From positions 62,001-126,000 of the forward strand of contig DAIDGX010000008.1 in assembly GCA_027452165.1 (NCBI GenBank): 64,000 bases of DNA. The letters run 5' to 3'. Shown here piece by piece: positions 50,760 to 60,148 of the stretch (position 1 is the first letter of the stretch; each line of letters opens with the position of its first letter). Position numbers and translations under genes: made by a program. The stretch is from Vulcanimicrobiota bacterium. GTDB lineage: Bacteria > Vulcanimicrobiota > Vulcanimicrobiia > Vulcanimicrobiales > Vulcanimicrobiaceae. Below the pieces are notes generated by a model. It saw only the letters and a program-made list of their open reading frames with translations. It ran no database searches and was not told where the DNA came from.

Positions 50760-51845
50760 TTGCAAGCCATCGTATTGGTCGGCGGTGAAGGCACCCGCCT
50801 TCGGCCCCTGACGTATGGAACGCCGAAGCCGATGGTGCCCATCATGGGCGTGCCGTTCCTGGCGCGGACGCTCGAACGCTTGCACCACGCGGGCATCAAC
50901 GACGTGATCTTGCCTGCCGGCTACATGCCGCAAGCGATCGTCGATTACTTCGGCGACGGCTCGCGTCTGGGCATGAAGATCACCTACGTGATCGAGGAGA
51001 CGCCGCTCGGCACGGCGGGCGCCCTCAAGAACGTGGAACAGCACATCCACGGGCCGTTCTTCGTGCTCAACGGCGACGTGCTCACAAGCCTCGATCTGCA
51101 GGCGATGATCGCCGAACACGAACGTCTCGGCGGCCTCGGGCTCTTGCACCTCATCCGCGTCGATGATCCGTCGGCGTTTGGCTGCGTCGTGCATGATGCG
51201 CAGCAGCGCATCTCGGCCTTCGTCGAAAAACCGCCGCGCGAGACGGCGCCCACGAACGAGATTAACGCGGGCACGTATCTTTTCGAACGCGAGATTCTCG
51301 ACATGATTCCAGCCGGGCGAAACGTGTCGATCGAACGCGAAACGTTTCCGGCGGTGATTGCGGCGGGCAAAGGGCTCTATGCTTGTACCACGAGCGATTA
51401 CTGGATGGATCTCGGCAAGCCCGAGCAGTATCTGGCAGCGCATCGGGATATCCTCGCGCGACGGATGCCAATGCTCGCGCTCGAACCGGGTGCTACCGGC
51501 GAGGGTGCGGCGGCGCTTGCACGCGTTGCGCGACTCGAACTCCCGGTGCATGCGGACGCACAGGTGACGATCGATCCGTCAGCGGTGGTAGGACCGAACG
51601 TCGTTATCGGCGCCGGATGCTCGATTGGCGCGCGGGTGGTATTGCGAGACTCCGTTTTGTGGGATGGCGTCGTGCTCGAGGAGGGCGCGATCGTCGAAGG
51701 GGCGATCGTCGCGAGCGGCGCGCGGATCGGGCGCGAGGCGCGCGTCTTCGAGGGCAGCGTGATTGGGCACGATACGACGATCGAACCGGGACGCGTGCTC
51801 GACGCCGGCAGCCGTGTAGGAGCGACCGCACCGATTGCGCGCTAA
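50760..51845 (+). CDS. sugar nucleotidyltransferase (NDP-sugar pyrophosphorylase) with left-handed beta-helix tail
   Basis: 361 residues, TTG start with AAAGGAG eight bases upstream. The nucleotide-binding signature is GGEGTRLRPLTYGTPKPMVP; later motifs are FFVLNGDVLT, VEKPPRE and EINAGTYLF. The C-terminal third (from about 255) has hexapeptide-repeat text such as VVGPNVVIGAGCSIGARVVL, typical of GlmU/ManC-like enzymes. It makes an activated sugar, most like mannose-1-phosphate guanylyltransferase or glucose-1-phosphate thymidylyltransferase. It begins a long co-directional gene run. Confidence 0.88.
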   Translation: MQAIVLVGGEGTRLRPLTYGTPKPMVPIMGVPFLARTLERLHHAGINDVILPAGYMPQAIVDYFGDGSRLGMKITYVIEETPLGTAGALKNVEQHIHGPFFVLNGDVLTSLDLQAMIAEHERLGGLGLLHLIRVDDPSAFGCVVHDAQQRISAFVEKPPRETAPTNEINAGTYLFEREILDMIPAGRNVSIERETFPAVIAAGKGLYACTTSDYWMDLGKPEQYLAAHRDILARRMPMLALEPGATGEGAAALARVARLELPVHADAQVTIDPSAVVGPNVVIGAGCSIGARVVLRDSVLWDGVVLEEGAIVEGAIVASGARIGREARVFEGSVIGHDTTIEPGRVLDAGSRVGATAPIAR

Positions 51846-51911
51846 CGCGGATTGAGGTTTATCCCTCGCGCCGTTTGGGGTACACTAGGAACGGAGCGGG
51901 AAGGAGTTTCC

Positions 51912-53096
51912 TTGGTTAAAGTGGGTGAAGTACCGCGAGCGTTACTGCTCGGCTCATATCCACCGCGGGAATGCGGCATAGCGACGTTTACACACGACGT
52001 GGCCGATGCGTTCGCTCGTGCGTTCGGCGTGCGCAGTTCGGTTGTCGCGATCGATGAGCCGGGCGGCGAGATGCGCCGCTATCCGAGCGACGTCGTCGCG
52101 CGTTTGAACGAGCAGGATCGCTACAGTTATCGCGCGATCGCGCAGTTCGTCAACGAGCATCCCGCCGAGCTGCTTGCGATTCAGCACGAGTACGGGTTGT
52201 TCGGCGGCGAACGCGGCGAATGGCTCGTCGATATGCTCGATGCGGTGGAGAAGCCGATCGTACTTACGTTGCATACCGTGTTGCCCGAACCCGATGAGAC
52301 GATGTTGCGCGTGACGCGTGAACTCTGCCGGCGTTCGTCGGCGGTGGTCTCGCTCTCGGGGACCGGGCGCGATCTGCTCGAACGCGTCTATGGCATCGAT
52401 CCCGAGGTGGTGCGCGTGATTCATCACGGCGTTCCCGACGTACCGTTCCGTTCGACCGATGCGGCAAAGGCCTCGTTCGGCATCGGGCAGCGACTCGTGA
52501 TCTCGACGTTCGGCTTGATCAATCGTGGCAAGGGACTGGAGTACGCGATCGAGGCGATGCGCGCGGTCGTGAAGCGCCATCCTGAGGCCCTGTACCTGAT
52601 CCTTGGCGAGACACATCCGGTCGTTCGTCGTCGTGAGGGCGAATCGTACCGTGAATCGTTACAGGAATTGATTCGCGAGTACGGCTTGCAACACAACGTT
52701 CAACTGGTCGATAAGTATCTCGACTTCGACGAACTGGTCAGTTATCTCGAAGCAACCGACATCTATCTTACGCCATACCTGAATCCGGTGCAGATCGTGA
52801 GCGGCACGCTCGCCTATGCAATGGGGTGTGGTAAGGCGATCGTTTCGACGCCGTACCTGTACGCGCGAGAACTGCTCGAGCATCATCGCGGCCTCTTATG
52901 CGAGTTCCGCGACGCTGCGTCGATCGCGCGGCAACTGAACGTGTTCTTGGACGACGCCGCGTTACGCCGGGCGACGGAGCGCCGGGCCTACCGGTTTGGC
53001 CGTCAGATGACGTGGTCGAATCTCGCACGCGAGTACGGTCAACTCTTCGCGAGTCTGGTGCCGCCCACCGAGATGGCGCTCGTTACCTCGGCGTGA
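51912..53096 (+). CDS. family 4 glycosyltransferase
   Basis: 394 residues from TTG 51912, which has GGAAGGAG six bases upstream; a TTG 60 bases earlier has no such site. The N-terminal part begins ALLLGSYPPRECGIATFTHDVA, the usual opening of GT4 enzymes, and the donor-binding half contains FGLINRGKGLEYAIEAM, ILGETHP and GCGKAIVSTPYLYARELL. A possible -10 box (TACACT, 51881) precedes it. It overlaps the following glycosidase gene by 4 bases. It is likely to build a mannan-like or related glycan from the activated sugar made by the upstream enzyme. Confidence 0.9.
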   Translation: MVKVGEVPRALLLGSYPPRECGIATFTHDVADAFARAFGVRSSVVAIDEPGGEMRRYPSDVVARLNEQDRYSYRAIAQFVNEHPAELLAIQHEYGLFGGERGEWLVDMLDAVEKPIVLTLHTVLPEPDETMLRVTRELCRRSSAVVSLSGTGRDLLERVYGIDPEVVRVIHHGVPDVPFRSTDAAKASFGIGQRLVISTFGLINRGKGLEYAIEAMRAVVKRHPEALYLILGETHPVVRRREGESYRESLQELIREYGLQHNVQLVDKYLDFDELVSYLEATDIYLTPYLNPVQIVSGTLAYAMGCGKAIVSTPYLYARELLEHHRGLLCEFRDAASIARQLNVFLDDAALRRATERRAYRFGRQMTWSNLAREYGQLFASLVPPTEMALVTSA

Positions 53097-54139
53097 GCGC
53101 GCAGGTACCGGGGCTCGAGCACGTCGTCACGCTCAGCGACGACGTCGGCATCGTGCAGCATGCGACGGAGTCGGTCCCCAACCGTTCGACGGGATACTGT
53201 ACCGACGATGTGGCGCGCGCGTTCATGGTGACGCTCGCGCGCCTGCGTCAGGTGCCACAAGACGCGCAAGCGCATCGCTTAGCGGGCATCTACCTCGCCT
53301 TTTTGCACGACGCGCAGATTCCGGACGGCCGCTTTCACAACTTCATGAGCTACGATCGCACGTGGCTCGACGCGGTGGGCACGCACGATAGCTGTGGACG
53401 GGCGATCTGGGCGCTCGGGTACGGTGCGCGGTTTGCACCCGATGCACCGTGGCGACGCGTCTGTGCCGCCATGCTCGATCGCGCGCTTACGGGCATCCCC
53501 TGGCTGACCTACGAGCGCTCCGAAGCCTACGCGATGCTGGGCCTCGCGCACGCGGTCGCTGCAGACGGCGGCGCGCATCTGCGTTCTTCGCTGCGACATT
53601 TAGCGGATCGCTCGGCCGCGCGGCTGGACGAGGCGACGCGCGAGGAATGGGTGTGGTTCGACGAATGTTTGACCTACGACAACGCACGGTTGCCCGAAGC
53701 GCTGCTGCGGGCCGCGTCGGCGCTGGACGATGCCGCGTACGCACGGGTCGGACTCGCGTCGCTCGGCTTCCTTGAAGGCGTGGTCTTCGAGGGCGGTTGC
53801 TTCGTCCCGATTGGAAACGACGGCTGGTACCGGCGTGGCGGGGCGCGCGCGCGATTTGCACAGCAGCCGCTCGAGGCCGCTGCGATGGTCCAGGCCGAGC
53901 TTGCCGCGCATGCGCTCACGCACGAGGCGCGCTACCTTACGGCCGCGGAGACGGCATTCGCGTGGTTCCACGGCAAGAATCTGCTCGGCGTCACGATGGC
54001 GCAGGGCGGCGGCTGCTACGATGGCCTCGAGCACGACGGCCCCAACCGCAACATGGGCGCGGAGTCCACGCTTGCGTACCTTGCGGCGAGCTACGCACTG
54101 GCCGAGGCGCGTCCCTCCGAGCTGCGCGCGGCACGTTGA
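53093..54139 (+). CDS. six-hairpin glycosidase-like protein (glycosyltransferase-associated)
   Basis: 348 residues from GTG 53093, overlapping the GT4 stop (GTGA). It starts with a His-containing segment VGIVQHATESVPNRSTGYCTDDVARAF, then helix pairs including GRFHNFMSYDRTWLDAVGTHDSCGRAIWALG and AAYDGLEHDGPNRNMGAESTLAYL. The layout is that of an alpha/alpha six-barrel, as in families of N-acylglucosamine 2-epimerase-like or GH-like proteins. There is no signal peptide. The consistent pairing with a GT4 gene suggests processing of the same glycan inside the cell. Confidence 0.78.
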   Translation: MSAQVPGLEHVVTLSDDVGIVQHATESVPNRSTGYCTDDVARAFMVTLARLRQVPQDAQAHRLAGIYLAFLHDAQIPDGRFHNFMSYDRTWLDAVGTHDSCGRAIWALGYGARFAPDAPWRRVCAAMLDRALTGIPWLTYERSEAYAMLGLAHAVAADGGAHLRSSLRHLADRSAARLDEATREEWVWFDECLTYDNARLPEALLRAASALDDAAYARVGLASLGFLEGVVFEGGCFVPIGNDGWYRRGGARARFAQQPLEAAAMVQAELAAHALTHEARYLTAAETAFAWFHGKNLLGVTMAQGGGCYDGLEHDGPNRNMGAESTLAYLAASYALAEARPSELRAAR

Positions 54140-54185
54140 GGCGCCATTCGAGGCCGATGTGCCTTGCACGGCGAAGTATTACGGG

Positions 54186-56351
54186 ATGATGATCCTGGAG
54201 TCCGAGTCCCTTAACGCCGTTCAGGCCGAGGCCGTCGCGCATACCGACGGCCCCGTTTTGATTTTCGCAGGCGCGGGAAGTGGCAAGACGCGCGTCCTCA
54301 CCCACCGCATCGCGTACCTGCTCAACGAACGCGCAATCGCTCCGGATCGTATCCTTGCGGTCACGTTCACCAACAAGGCCGCGGGCGAGATGAAGGCGCG
54401 CCTCGAGCGCATGGTCGGCTCGCAGGCCCGCGACCTGTGGGTGGGAACCTTCCACTCGATGTGCGTGCGCATTTTGCGCCGCGATGGTTCGCGTGTCGGC
54501 GTTGCACCGAGTTTCGCGATCATCGACGACACGGATCAGCGCCAACTCGTCAAAGAGATTCTCGATGACCTCGATTACGATGAACGCCAGATCGCTCCGG
54601 GCGCCTGCCTGCACGAGATCAGCAAGGCCAAGAACGCGCTCGTGTGGCCCGAGCAGTACCTCGAGAAGCAGACCGCATTTCTCGGCGAGCGTATCGGCAA
54701 CGTGTATGCCGAGTACCAGCGGCGTTTGAGCGAATCGAACAGCCTCGATTTCGACGATTTGATCGTGCGCACGATCGACCTCTTGGAAAAAGACGCGGCC
54801 GTTCGCGAGCGATATCAGAACAAGTTTCAGTACGTGCTGGTCGATGAGTACCAGGACGTCAACATCGCGCAGTATCGCCTGATCGCGCTGCTCGCCGGCA
54901 AGCACAAGAACGTGACGGTTGTCGGCGACGACGACCAGTCGATTTACTCGTGGCGCGGCAGCGACTATCGCATGATCCTGCGCTTTGAAGATGACTTCCC
55001 GGGCGCGAAGGTGTTCAAGCTGGAGGAGAACTATCGTTCGACCCAGCGCATCCTCGATGCGGCAAATGCGATGGTTGCGAATAATCGCACCCGCGCGAAT
55101 AAGAAGCTCTTCACGCAGCGCGCCGAAGGCGAACCGATCACCGTCTATCCGGCGGCGACCGAGCGCGACGAAGCGCGATACGTCACCGAGAAGATTAAAG
55201 AGATGGTTCGCGAGGGTTCCGCCTATCGGGACTTCCTCGTGCTCTACCGGACAAACGCGCAGTCGCGCGTGTTCGAAGAGTCGCTCCTGGCCGATGGCAT
55301 TCCCTATCGCGTGGTCGGAGGCGTTGGGTTCTACGCGCGTTCCGAGATCAAGGACGTGATCGCGTACCTGCGCTATATCATGAACCCTTCGGATGCGCTT
55401 GCCTTCAAGCGGATCGTGAACGTGCCGCGACGCGGCATCGGCGCTCAGACGCTTGCCTCGCTCGTGCAGGCGGCGACGCGTCGCAACATTTCGGTAGGCG
55501 AAGCGATCTTCGACGGTGAGTTGCTCAAAGAGGCGGTGCCGAAGAAGCTCAAAGAACTCGAGCGCTTCGCGGAATTGATGCGCACGTTCCAGGCGCGCTC
55601 GGAATCGCTCGGCGTGGCCGACCTGGTGGTCGCGGTCCTGGAAGATTCGGGGTACGTACGCGAATTGCAGGCCGAGGAGACGCACGACGCCCGCGCACGG
55701 ATCGAGAACCTGCAAGAGCTCGTCGGCGTGGCGCGCGAGTATGAGGCCGGCGACGGCGAGCCGACACTCATGGGCTTTCTTGCCAACATTGCGCTGATTA
55801 GCGATCTCGACGCGCTCGACGCCGACGCGTCGTACGTGACGTTGATGACGCTGCACGGCGCGAAGGGGCTCGAGTTCTCGAACGTGTTCCTGACCGGGCT
55901 CGAAGAGGGCGTTTTCCCGCACAGTCGCGCATTGACCGATATGCCGGAGCTCGAAGAAGAGCGTCGCCTGGCCTACGTCGGCGTGACGCGCGCGATGGAT
56001 CGCCTGTTTCTTTCGTACGCGCAGCGGCGTGCGATCTTCGGCAACACTTACGCCTATCCGAAGTCACGCTTCTTGGAAGAGATGCCGGGCCTCGACGTGC
56101 TCGAGAGCACGAGCGTCGCGCTGCCGCGCCCGTCGGGCGGTCGCTGGCGCGAGGTATCGATCCACGAATCGGCGGGCGCCGGTATCGGCATGGATCTCAA
56201 GGATGGCGATAAAGTGCGCCATCCGAAATGGGGCGAGGGGACGATTCGCGATATCGCAGGCGCGGGCGGCGATGGCCTCGTGACGATCGATTTCCCGAAC
56301 GTCGGCCAGAAGATGCTGATGCTCAAGTACGCACCCCTCGAGAAAATCTAG
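54186..56351 (+). CDS. pcrA: ATP-dependent DNA helicase PcrA/UvrD
   Basis: 721 residues from ATG 54186. SF1A motifs in order: LNAVQAEAVAHTDGPVLIFAGAGSGKTRVL (Q motif and Walker A), AVTFTNKAAGEMKARL (Ia), LVDEYQDVN (II), VVGDDDQSIYSWRGS (III), VLYRTNAQSR (IV), TLMTLHGAKGLEFSNVFLTG (V) and LAYVGVTRAMDRL (VI). The C-terminus ends in a small SH3-like domain (KVRHPKWGEGTI), as in PcrA. It unwinds DNA in repair and replication restart. It stands between glycan and lysine genes without a clear functional link. Confidence 0.95.
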   Translation: MMILESESLNAVQAEAVAHTDGPVLIFAGAGSGKTRVLTHRIAYLLNERAIAPDRILAVTFTNKAAGEMKARLERMVGSQARDLWVGTFHSMCVRILRRDGSRVGVAPSFAIIDDTDQRQLVKEILDDLDYDERQIAPGACLHEISKAKNALVWPEQYLEKQTAFLGERIGNVYAEYQRRLSESNSLDFDDLIVRTIDLLEKDAAVRERYQNKFQYVLVDEYQDVNIAQYRLIALLAGKHKNVTVVGDDDQSIYSWRGSDYRMILRFEDDFPGAKVFKLEENYRSTQRILDAANAMVANNRTRANKKLFTQRAEGEPITVYPAATERDEARYVTEKIKEMVREGSAYRDFLVLYRTNAQSRVFEESLLADGIPYRVVGGVGFYARSEIKDVIAYLRYIMNPSDALAFKRIVNVPRRGIGAQTLASLVQAATRRNISVGEAIFDGELLKEAVPKKLKELERFAELMRTFQARSESLGVADLVVAVLEDSGYVRELQAEETHDARARIENLQELVGVAREYEAGDGEPTLMGFLANIALISDLDALDADASYVTLMTLHGAKGLEFSNVFLTGLEEGVFPHSRALTDMPELEEERRLAYVGVTRAMDRLFLSYAQRRAIFGNTYAYPKSRFLEEMPGLDVLESTSVALPRPSGGRWREVSIHESAGAGIGMDLKDGDKVRHPKWGEGTIRDIAGAGGDGLVTIDFPNVGQKMLMLKYAPLEKI

Positions 56352-56368
56352 CCGAAACGAAGACGCCG

Positions 56369-57064
56369 ATGCTACGTGTTGCCGTGGCCGGCGCGCTCGG
56401 CCGCATGGGGCGCGTCGCCTGTACCGCACTGCAAACGACCGACGGCATGACCTATGCCGGCGGTTTCGCGCGTGCGCCCCTTGCAAGCGAGGGGATCGTG
56501 GACGATCTCGACACGCTGCTTGCATCGAAACCCGACGTGCTGCTCGATCTCACCACGCATCCCTCGAGCGTCGAGATCGCGACGCGGGCGATGACGTCGG
56601 GCGTGCGCGTGGTGATCGGTGCAACCGGTTGGAGCGACGGCGAGCGCAGCGCCCTCGATGCGCTCGCCCGCGAGCGCGGCCTCGGCGCGATGCTCGTGCC
56701 GAATTTCGCGCTTGGTGCGATCCTCATGATGCGCTTTGCCGAGATGGCCGCACGCTACTTTCCGAGCGTCGAGATCGTGGAACTGCATCACGACAAGAAG
56801 AAGGACGCACCATCGGGCACGGCACGTCTGACCGCGCAGCGTGTACGCGCGGCCGGCGGGCCCGCGAACGTTCCGATTCATAGCGTGCGCATGCGTGGAT
56901 TGCTCGCGCACCAAGAGGTGCTCTTTGGCACGGAAGGCGAGTTGTTGACGATCCGGCACGATTCGTTCGGCCGCGAATCGTTTGTGCCGGGCATGCTCGC
57001 CGCGGTGCGGGCGGTAGGCAGCGTGAGCGGGCTTGTGGTGGGGTTGGACCATGTCGTCGGTTGA
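56369..57064 (+). CDS. dapB: 4-hydroxy-tetrahydrodipicolinate reductase
   Basis: 231 residues from ATG 56369. The nucleotide loop is VAGALGRMGRVA and the catalytic segment is ELHHDKKKDAPSGTA, with H140 and K144 aligned to the E. coli His159/Lys163 pair. It reduces the DapA product with NAD(P)H on the diaminopimelate/lysine path. At 231 residues it is a little shorter than the 250-270 usual, mainly in the N-terminal domain. It lies 17 bases after pcrA and overlaps asd by 14 bases. Confidence 0.94.
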   Translation: MLRVAVAGALGRMGRVACTALQTTDGMTYAGGFARAPLASEGIVDDLDTLLASKPDVLLDLTTHPSSVEIATRAMTSGVRVVIGATGWSDGERSALDALARERGLGAMLVPNFALGAILMMRFAEMAARYFPSVEIVELHHDKKKDAPSGTARLTAQRVRAAGGPANVPIHSVRMRGLLAHQEVLFGTEGELLTIRHDSFGRESFVPGMLAAVRAVGSVSGLVVGLDHVVG

Positions 57065-58025
57065 CGTTGCGATCGTCGGCGCGACCGGCGTGGTGGGCGA
57101 GACGATCTTGCGCGTGCTCGAAGAGCGGCGCGTGCCGGTCGGCCGGGTGGGGCGCTTTGCCTCGCGCGCGCGCGACGGCGTGGAGGCGACGACGCTCGAT
57201 GCGCTCGCTCCCTATCCGGTGGTGTTCTTTGCCAGTACGGAAGATGCAAGCGCCGAGTATGCGCCGAGCCTCGTCGATCGCGGCGCGATCGTGATCGATA
57301 ATAGCGCCACCTTTCGCATGGCCGAGGATGTACCGCTCGTGATTCCCGAGGTGAATCCGGGCGACGTGACACGCGATCACCGGCTCTTCCCCGTGGCGAA
57401 TTGCACCGCGATCATCCTTTGCACCGCGCTTGCGCCGCTGCGTGACGCGGCGGGCTTGCGCTCCGTACGTGTGGCGACCTATCAGGCGGCCAGCGGTGCT
57501 GGGCGCGCGGGGCTTGACGAGTTGCTCGCGGGCGAACGCGCGCTCGTGAGCGGTGCGACGGAGCCGCCGGCAGCGGTCTTCCCTCGTGCGCTTGCGCGAA
57601 ACGTGGTGCCGCAGATCGGCAGTTTCGATGCGTCGGGGTACACGGGCGAAGAACGCAAAGTGCGCGAGGAGACGCGCAAGATGCTCGGGTTGCCGTCGCT
57701 GCGCGTGAGCGCGACGACGGTGCGCGTGCCCGTGCGCACCGCGCACTCCGAGGCCGTATGGTTTGAGACGGAACGCGCGACCAGCGTCGAGGAACTCGCG
57801 CACGCATGTGAGGGCGCGCCGGGCGTGGTGTTTCATCGCGACGGGATCGTGACGCCGCGCGACGTGGAGGGAACCGATCTCGTCCACGTAGCACGCCTCC
57901 ACGCCGAAGAAGACGGCGCGACGCATCACTTCATGCTGTGGTGCGTGGGCGATCAGTTACGTAAGGGAGCGGCGACGAACGCGGTGCAGATTTTGGAACT
58001 GTTGCTCGAACGAGGCTACGTATAG
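57051..58025 (+). CDS. asd: aspartate-semialdehyde dehydrogenase
   Basis: 324 residues from ATG 57051. The NADP loop is VAIVGATGVVGETIL, the nucleophile is in FPVANCTAI (C118) and the catalytic histidine in VPVRTAHSEAV (H232). It makes the branch-point aldehyde for lysine, threonine and methionine. The start overlaps dapB by 14 bases, indicating translational coupling; lysC follows 3 bases after the stop. Confidence 0.95.
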   Translation: MSSVDVAIVGATGVVGETILRVLEERRVPVGRVGRFASRARDGVEATTLDALAPYPVVFFASTEDASAEYAPSLVDRGAIVIDNSATFRMAEDVPLVIPEVNPGDVTRDHRLFPVANCTAIILCTALAPLRDAAGLRSVRVATYQAASGAGRAGLDELLAGERALVSGATEPPAAVFPRALARNVVPQIGSFDASGYTGEERKVREETRKMLGLPSLRVSATTVRVPVRTAHSEAVWFETERATSVEELAHACEGAPGVVFHRDGIVTPRDVEGTDLVHVARLHAEEDGATHHFMLWCVGDQLRKGAATNAVQILELLLERGYV

Positions 58026-58028
58026 GCG

Positions 58029-59243
58029 ATGCAGACGATGCGCGTGGCGGTGATGAAGTTTGGCGGCACGTCGGTTGCGACGCGGGAAGCGCGCGAGACG
58101 GCATTCGCGCGCATCCTCGAGGCGCGCGAGGCGGGCTTTGCGCCGGTTGCCGTGGTCTCGGCGATGGGGCGTTCGCCGCAGCCCTACGCGACCGATACGC
58201 TGCTCGGCTTGATCGGTGGCAATACGGGAAGCGCCAATGCGGACGTGCTGCTCGCGTGCGGTGAGTTGATCGCTGCGGCGGTGTTTGCCGAGGAGTTGCG
58301 CGCGATGAACGTGGAGGCGCAGGCGATGACCGGCGCGCAGGCGGGCGTGCGCACCGACGGCGCGCACGGCGATGCGAAGATTCTTGACGTGGACGGCGAG
58401 GCGCTGCGCGCTGCGATCGATCGCGGCGTGGTGCCGATCGTCGCTGGTTTTCAGGGTGCCGGACCCGACGGCGCGATCACGACGCTCGGCCGCGGCGGCA
58501 GCGACCTCTCGGCGATTGCGCTCGGCCATGCGCTCGGTGCGGAGCGCGTGGATATCTACACCGATGTCTCGGGCGCGATGACCGCCGACCCGCGCCGCGT
58601 CACGACTGCACACGTCATCGACCGCGCATCACACGAAGAGATGACCGAACTCGCGGAGCGTGGCGCGAAGGTGATGCATCATAAGGCCGCCGCGTATGCC
58701 GAACGAACCGGCACCACCTACACGATCAAGGGGCTGACGACCGACATCGGTACCACGGTGCAAGCCGGGTACGAATCGGAACGCCCGGTGACCGGGGTGA
58801 CCGCGTCGGGGCGTGTGACGTGGGTGCGTGTGATCCGCGGAGACATCGAGAATCCGACGCAACGCATGCAGACCGAACTCGAGATGTTTCGGCGCATCGC
58901 CGACGCGGGCATCTCGATCGATCAGGTGACGATCAATCAGGCGGGCGTAGCCTTCGTGGTTGACGGCGACCGCGGTCGTGACGTGCGCACGCTGCTTGGC
59001 GACCTGAACCTGGCCGTGCGCGTGCGCGAGGGTTGCGCGAAGATCTCGGTCGTCGGGCACGGCATGCGCTACATGCCGGGCGTCGTTCATCAGTGCGTCC
59101 AAGCGCTGAGCCGGGCGAACGTGGAGATCATCCATTGCACCGATAGCAACATCACGATTTCGATTCTGGTGCCCGAGAGCGACGTGGTTCGCGCCGAGGC
59201 CGCCGTTCACGATCAGTTCCATCTGGAAGCAGGAGAGGCATAA
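58029..59243 (+). CDS. lysC: aspartate kinase
   Basis: 404 residues. The kinase domain (about 1-250) begins VAVMKFGGTSVA and includes GFQGAGPDGAITTLGRGGSDLSA and DIYTDVSGAMTADPR. Two ACT domains (about 260-400) form the allosteric site for feedback by lysine and/or threonine. It catalyses the first step of the aspartate family pathway. ATG 58038, three codons in, is an alternative start. It lies between asd and dapA with gaps of 3 and 1 base. Confidence 0.95.
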   Translation: MQTMRVAVMKFGGTSVATREARETAFARILEAREAGFAPVAVVSAMGRSPQPYATDTLLGLIGGNTGSANADVLLACGELIAAAVFAEELRAMNVEAQAMTGAQAGVRTDGAHGDAKILDVDGEALRAAIDRGVVPIVAGFQGAGPDGAITTLGRGGSDLSAIALGHALGAERVDIYTDVSGAMTADPRRVTTAHVIDRASHEEMTELAERGAKVMHHKAAAYAERTGTTYTIKGLTTDIGTTVQAGYESERPVTGVTASGRVTWVRVIRGDIENPTQRMQTELEMFRRIADAGISIDQVTINQAGVAFVVDGDRGRDVRTLLGDLNLAVRVREGCAKISVVGHGMRYMPGVVHQCVQALSRANVEIIHCTDSNITISILVPESDVVRAEAAVHDQFHLEAGEA

Positions 59244-59244
59244 G

Positions 59245-60141
59245 GTGCAGAGACTCGGCACGATCGTGACCGCGATGGTCACGCCGTTCGACGAACGCGG
59301 AGAGCTGGATACACGAGAAGCGGGACGGTTGGCGCGTTGGCTCGTGGAGCGCGGCAACGACGGGCTCGTGATCGCCGGTTCGACCGGCGAAGGGATGACG
59401 CTCGACGCAAACGAGCGTAATGCGCTTGTGTCCGCGGTGAAAGAGGCGGTTGGCACGCGCGCGACCGTGATCGCCAACGTGGGGACGAGCGACACGCGCG
59501 CCAGTTGTCGCGCCGCGCGCGAAGCACAGAATGCGGGCGCGGATGCGCTGCTCGTGGTGGTGCCTCCATACAGCAAGCCGACGCAGAGCGGGATGCTCGC
59601 GCACTTCGGCGGCGTTGCCGAAGCAACGCCGCTGCCGGTCATCGTGTACAACATCCCGGGTCGCACCGCGGCGAACATGCTGCCGGAGACGCTGCTCGAA
59701 CTGCACCGGCGGAATCGCAATGTGCTCGGGGTGAAGGAGTCGAGCGGAGACCTCAAACAGATCGCCACCATCGTGCGCGATCGCGCTCCCGGCTTCCGGG
59801 TGCTCGCGGGCGACGATCATCTCTTTCTGCCGTGTCTCGCGGTTGGCGCGGATGGCGTGGTCGGTGTGGCCTCGCATCTGTGCGCCACGGAGTTTCGCTC
59901 CATGCTCGAAGCCTATCGTGCGGGTCGGGTTGCCGATGCGGCGGCGATTCACGCATCGCTGTTGGCGCTCTTCGACGCGCTCTTTGCGACGAGCAACCCG
60001 ATTCCGATCAAGTGGGCAATGAACGAGTTGGGCTTCAAGGTGGGACGCTGTCGTCTGCCGCTCGATGAGTTGCCGGCATCGCTTGCACAGCGCCTGGCGC
60101 CGCTCGTCGCGGCCTATCGCACGGCGACGGCCGGCGCGTAA
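59245..60141 (+). CDS. dapA: 4-hydroxy-tetrahydrodipicolinate synthase
   Basis: 298 residues, GTG start preceded by GGAGAGG. The Schiff-base lysine is in LGVKESSGD (K164), the catalytic tyrosine in VYNIPGR (Y135), and the GSTGEG loop (45-50) supplies the threonine. It condenses pyruvate with aspartate semialdehyde, the committed step to diaminopimelate and lysine. With dapB, asd and lysC it forms a four-gene cluster; dapF, dapD/E or ddh and lysA are not in the window. Confidence 0.95.
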   Translation: MQRLGTIVTAMVTPFDERGELDTREAGRLARWLVERGNDGLVIAGSTGEGMTLDANERNALVSAVKEAVGTRATVIANVGTSDTRASCRAAREAQNAGADALLVVVPPYSKPTQSGMLAHFGGVAEATPLPVIVYNIPGRTAANMLPETLLELHRRNRNVLGVKESSGDLKQIATIVRDRAPGFRVLAGDDHLFLPCLAVGADGVVGVASHLCATEFRSMLEAYRAGRVADAAAIHASLLALFDALFATSNPIPIKWAMNELGFKVGRCRLPLDELPASLAQRLAPLVAAYRTATAGA

Positions 60142-60148
60142 GGCATCC

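Noticed and set aside
53991-55922. A 643-codon open frame on the minus strand opposite the pcrA-like gene.
   Set aside because: High-GC codon usage leaves long antisense frames open. The sense frame has all the helicase motifs, while the antisense translation is Arg/His/Leu-rich without any motif.
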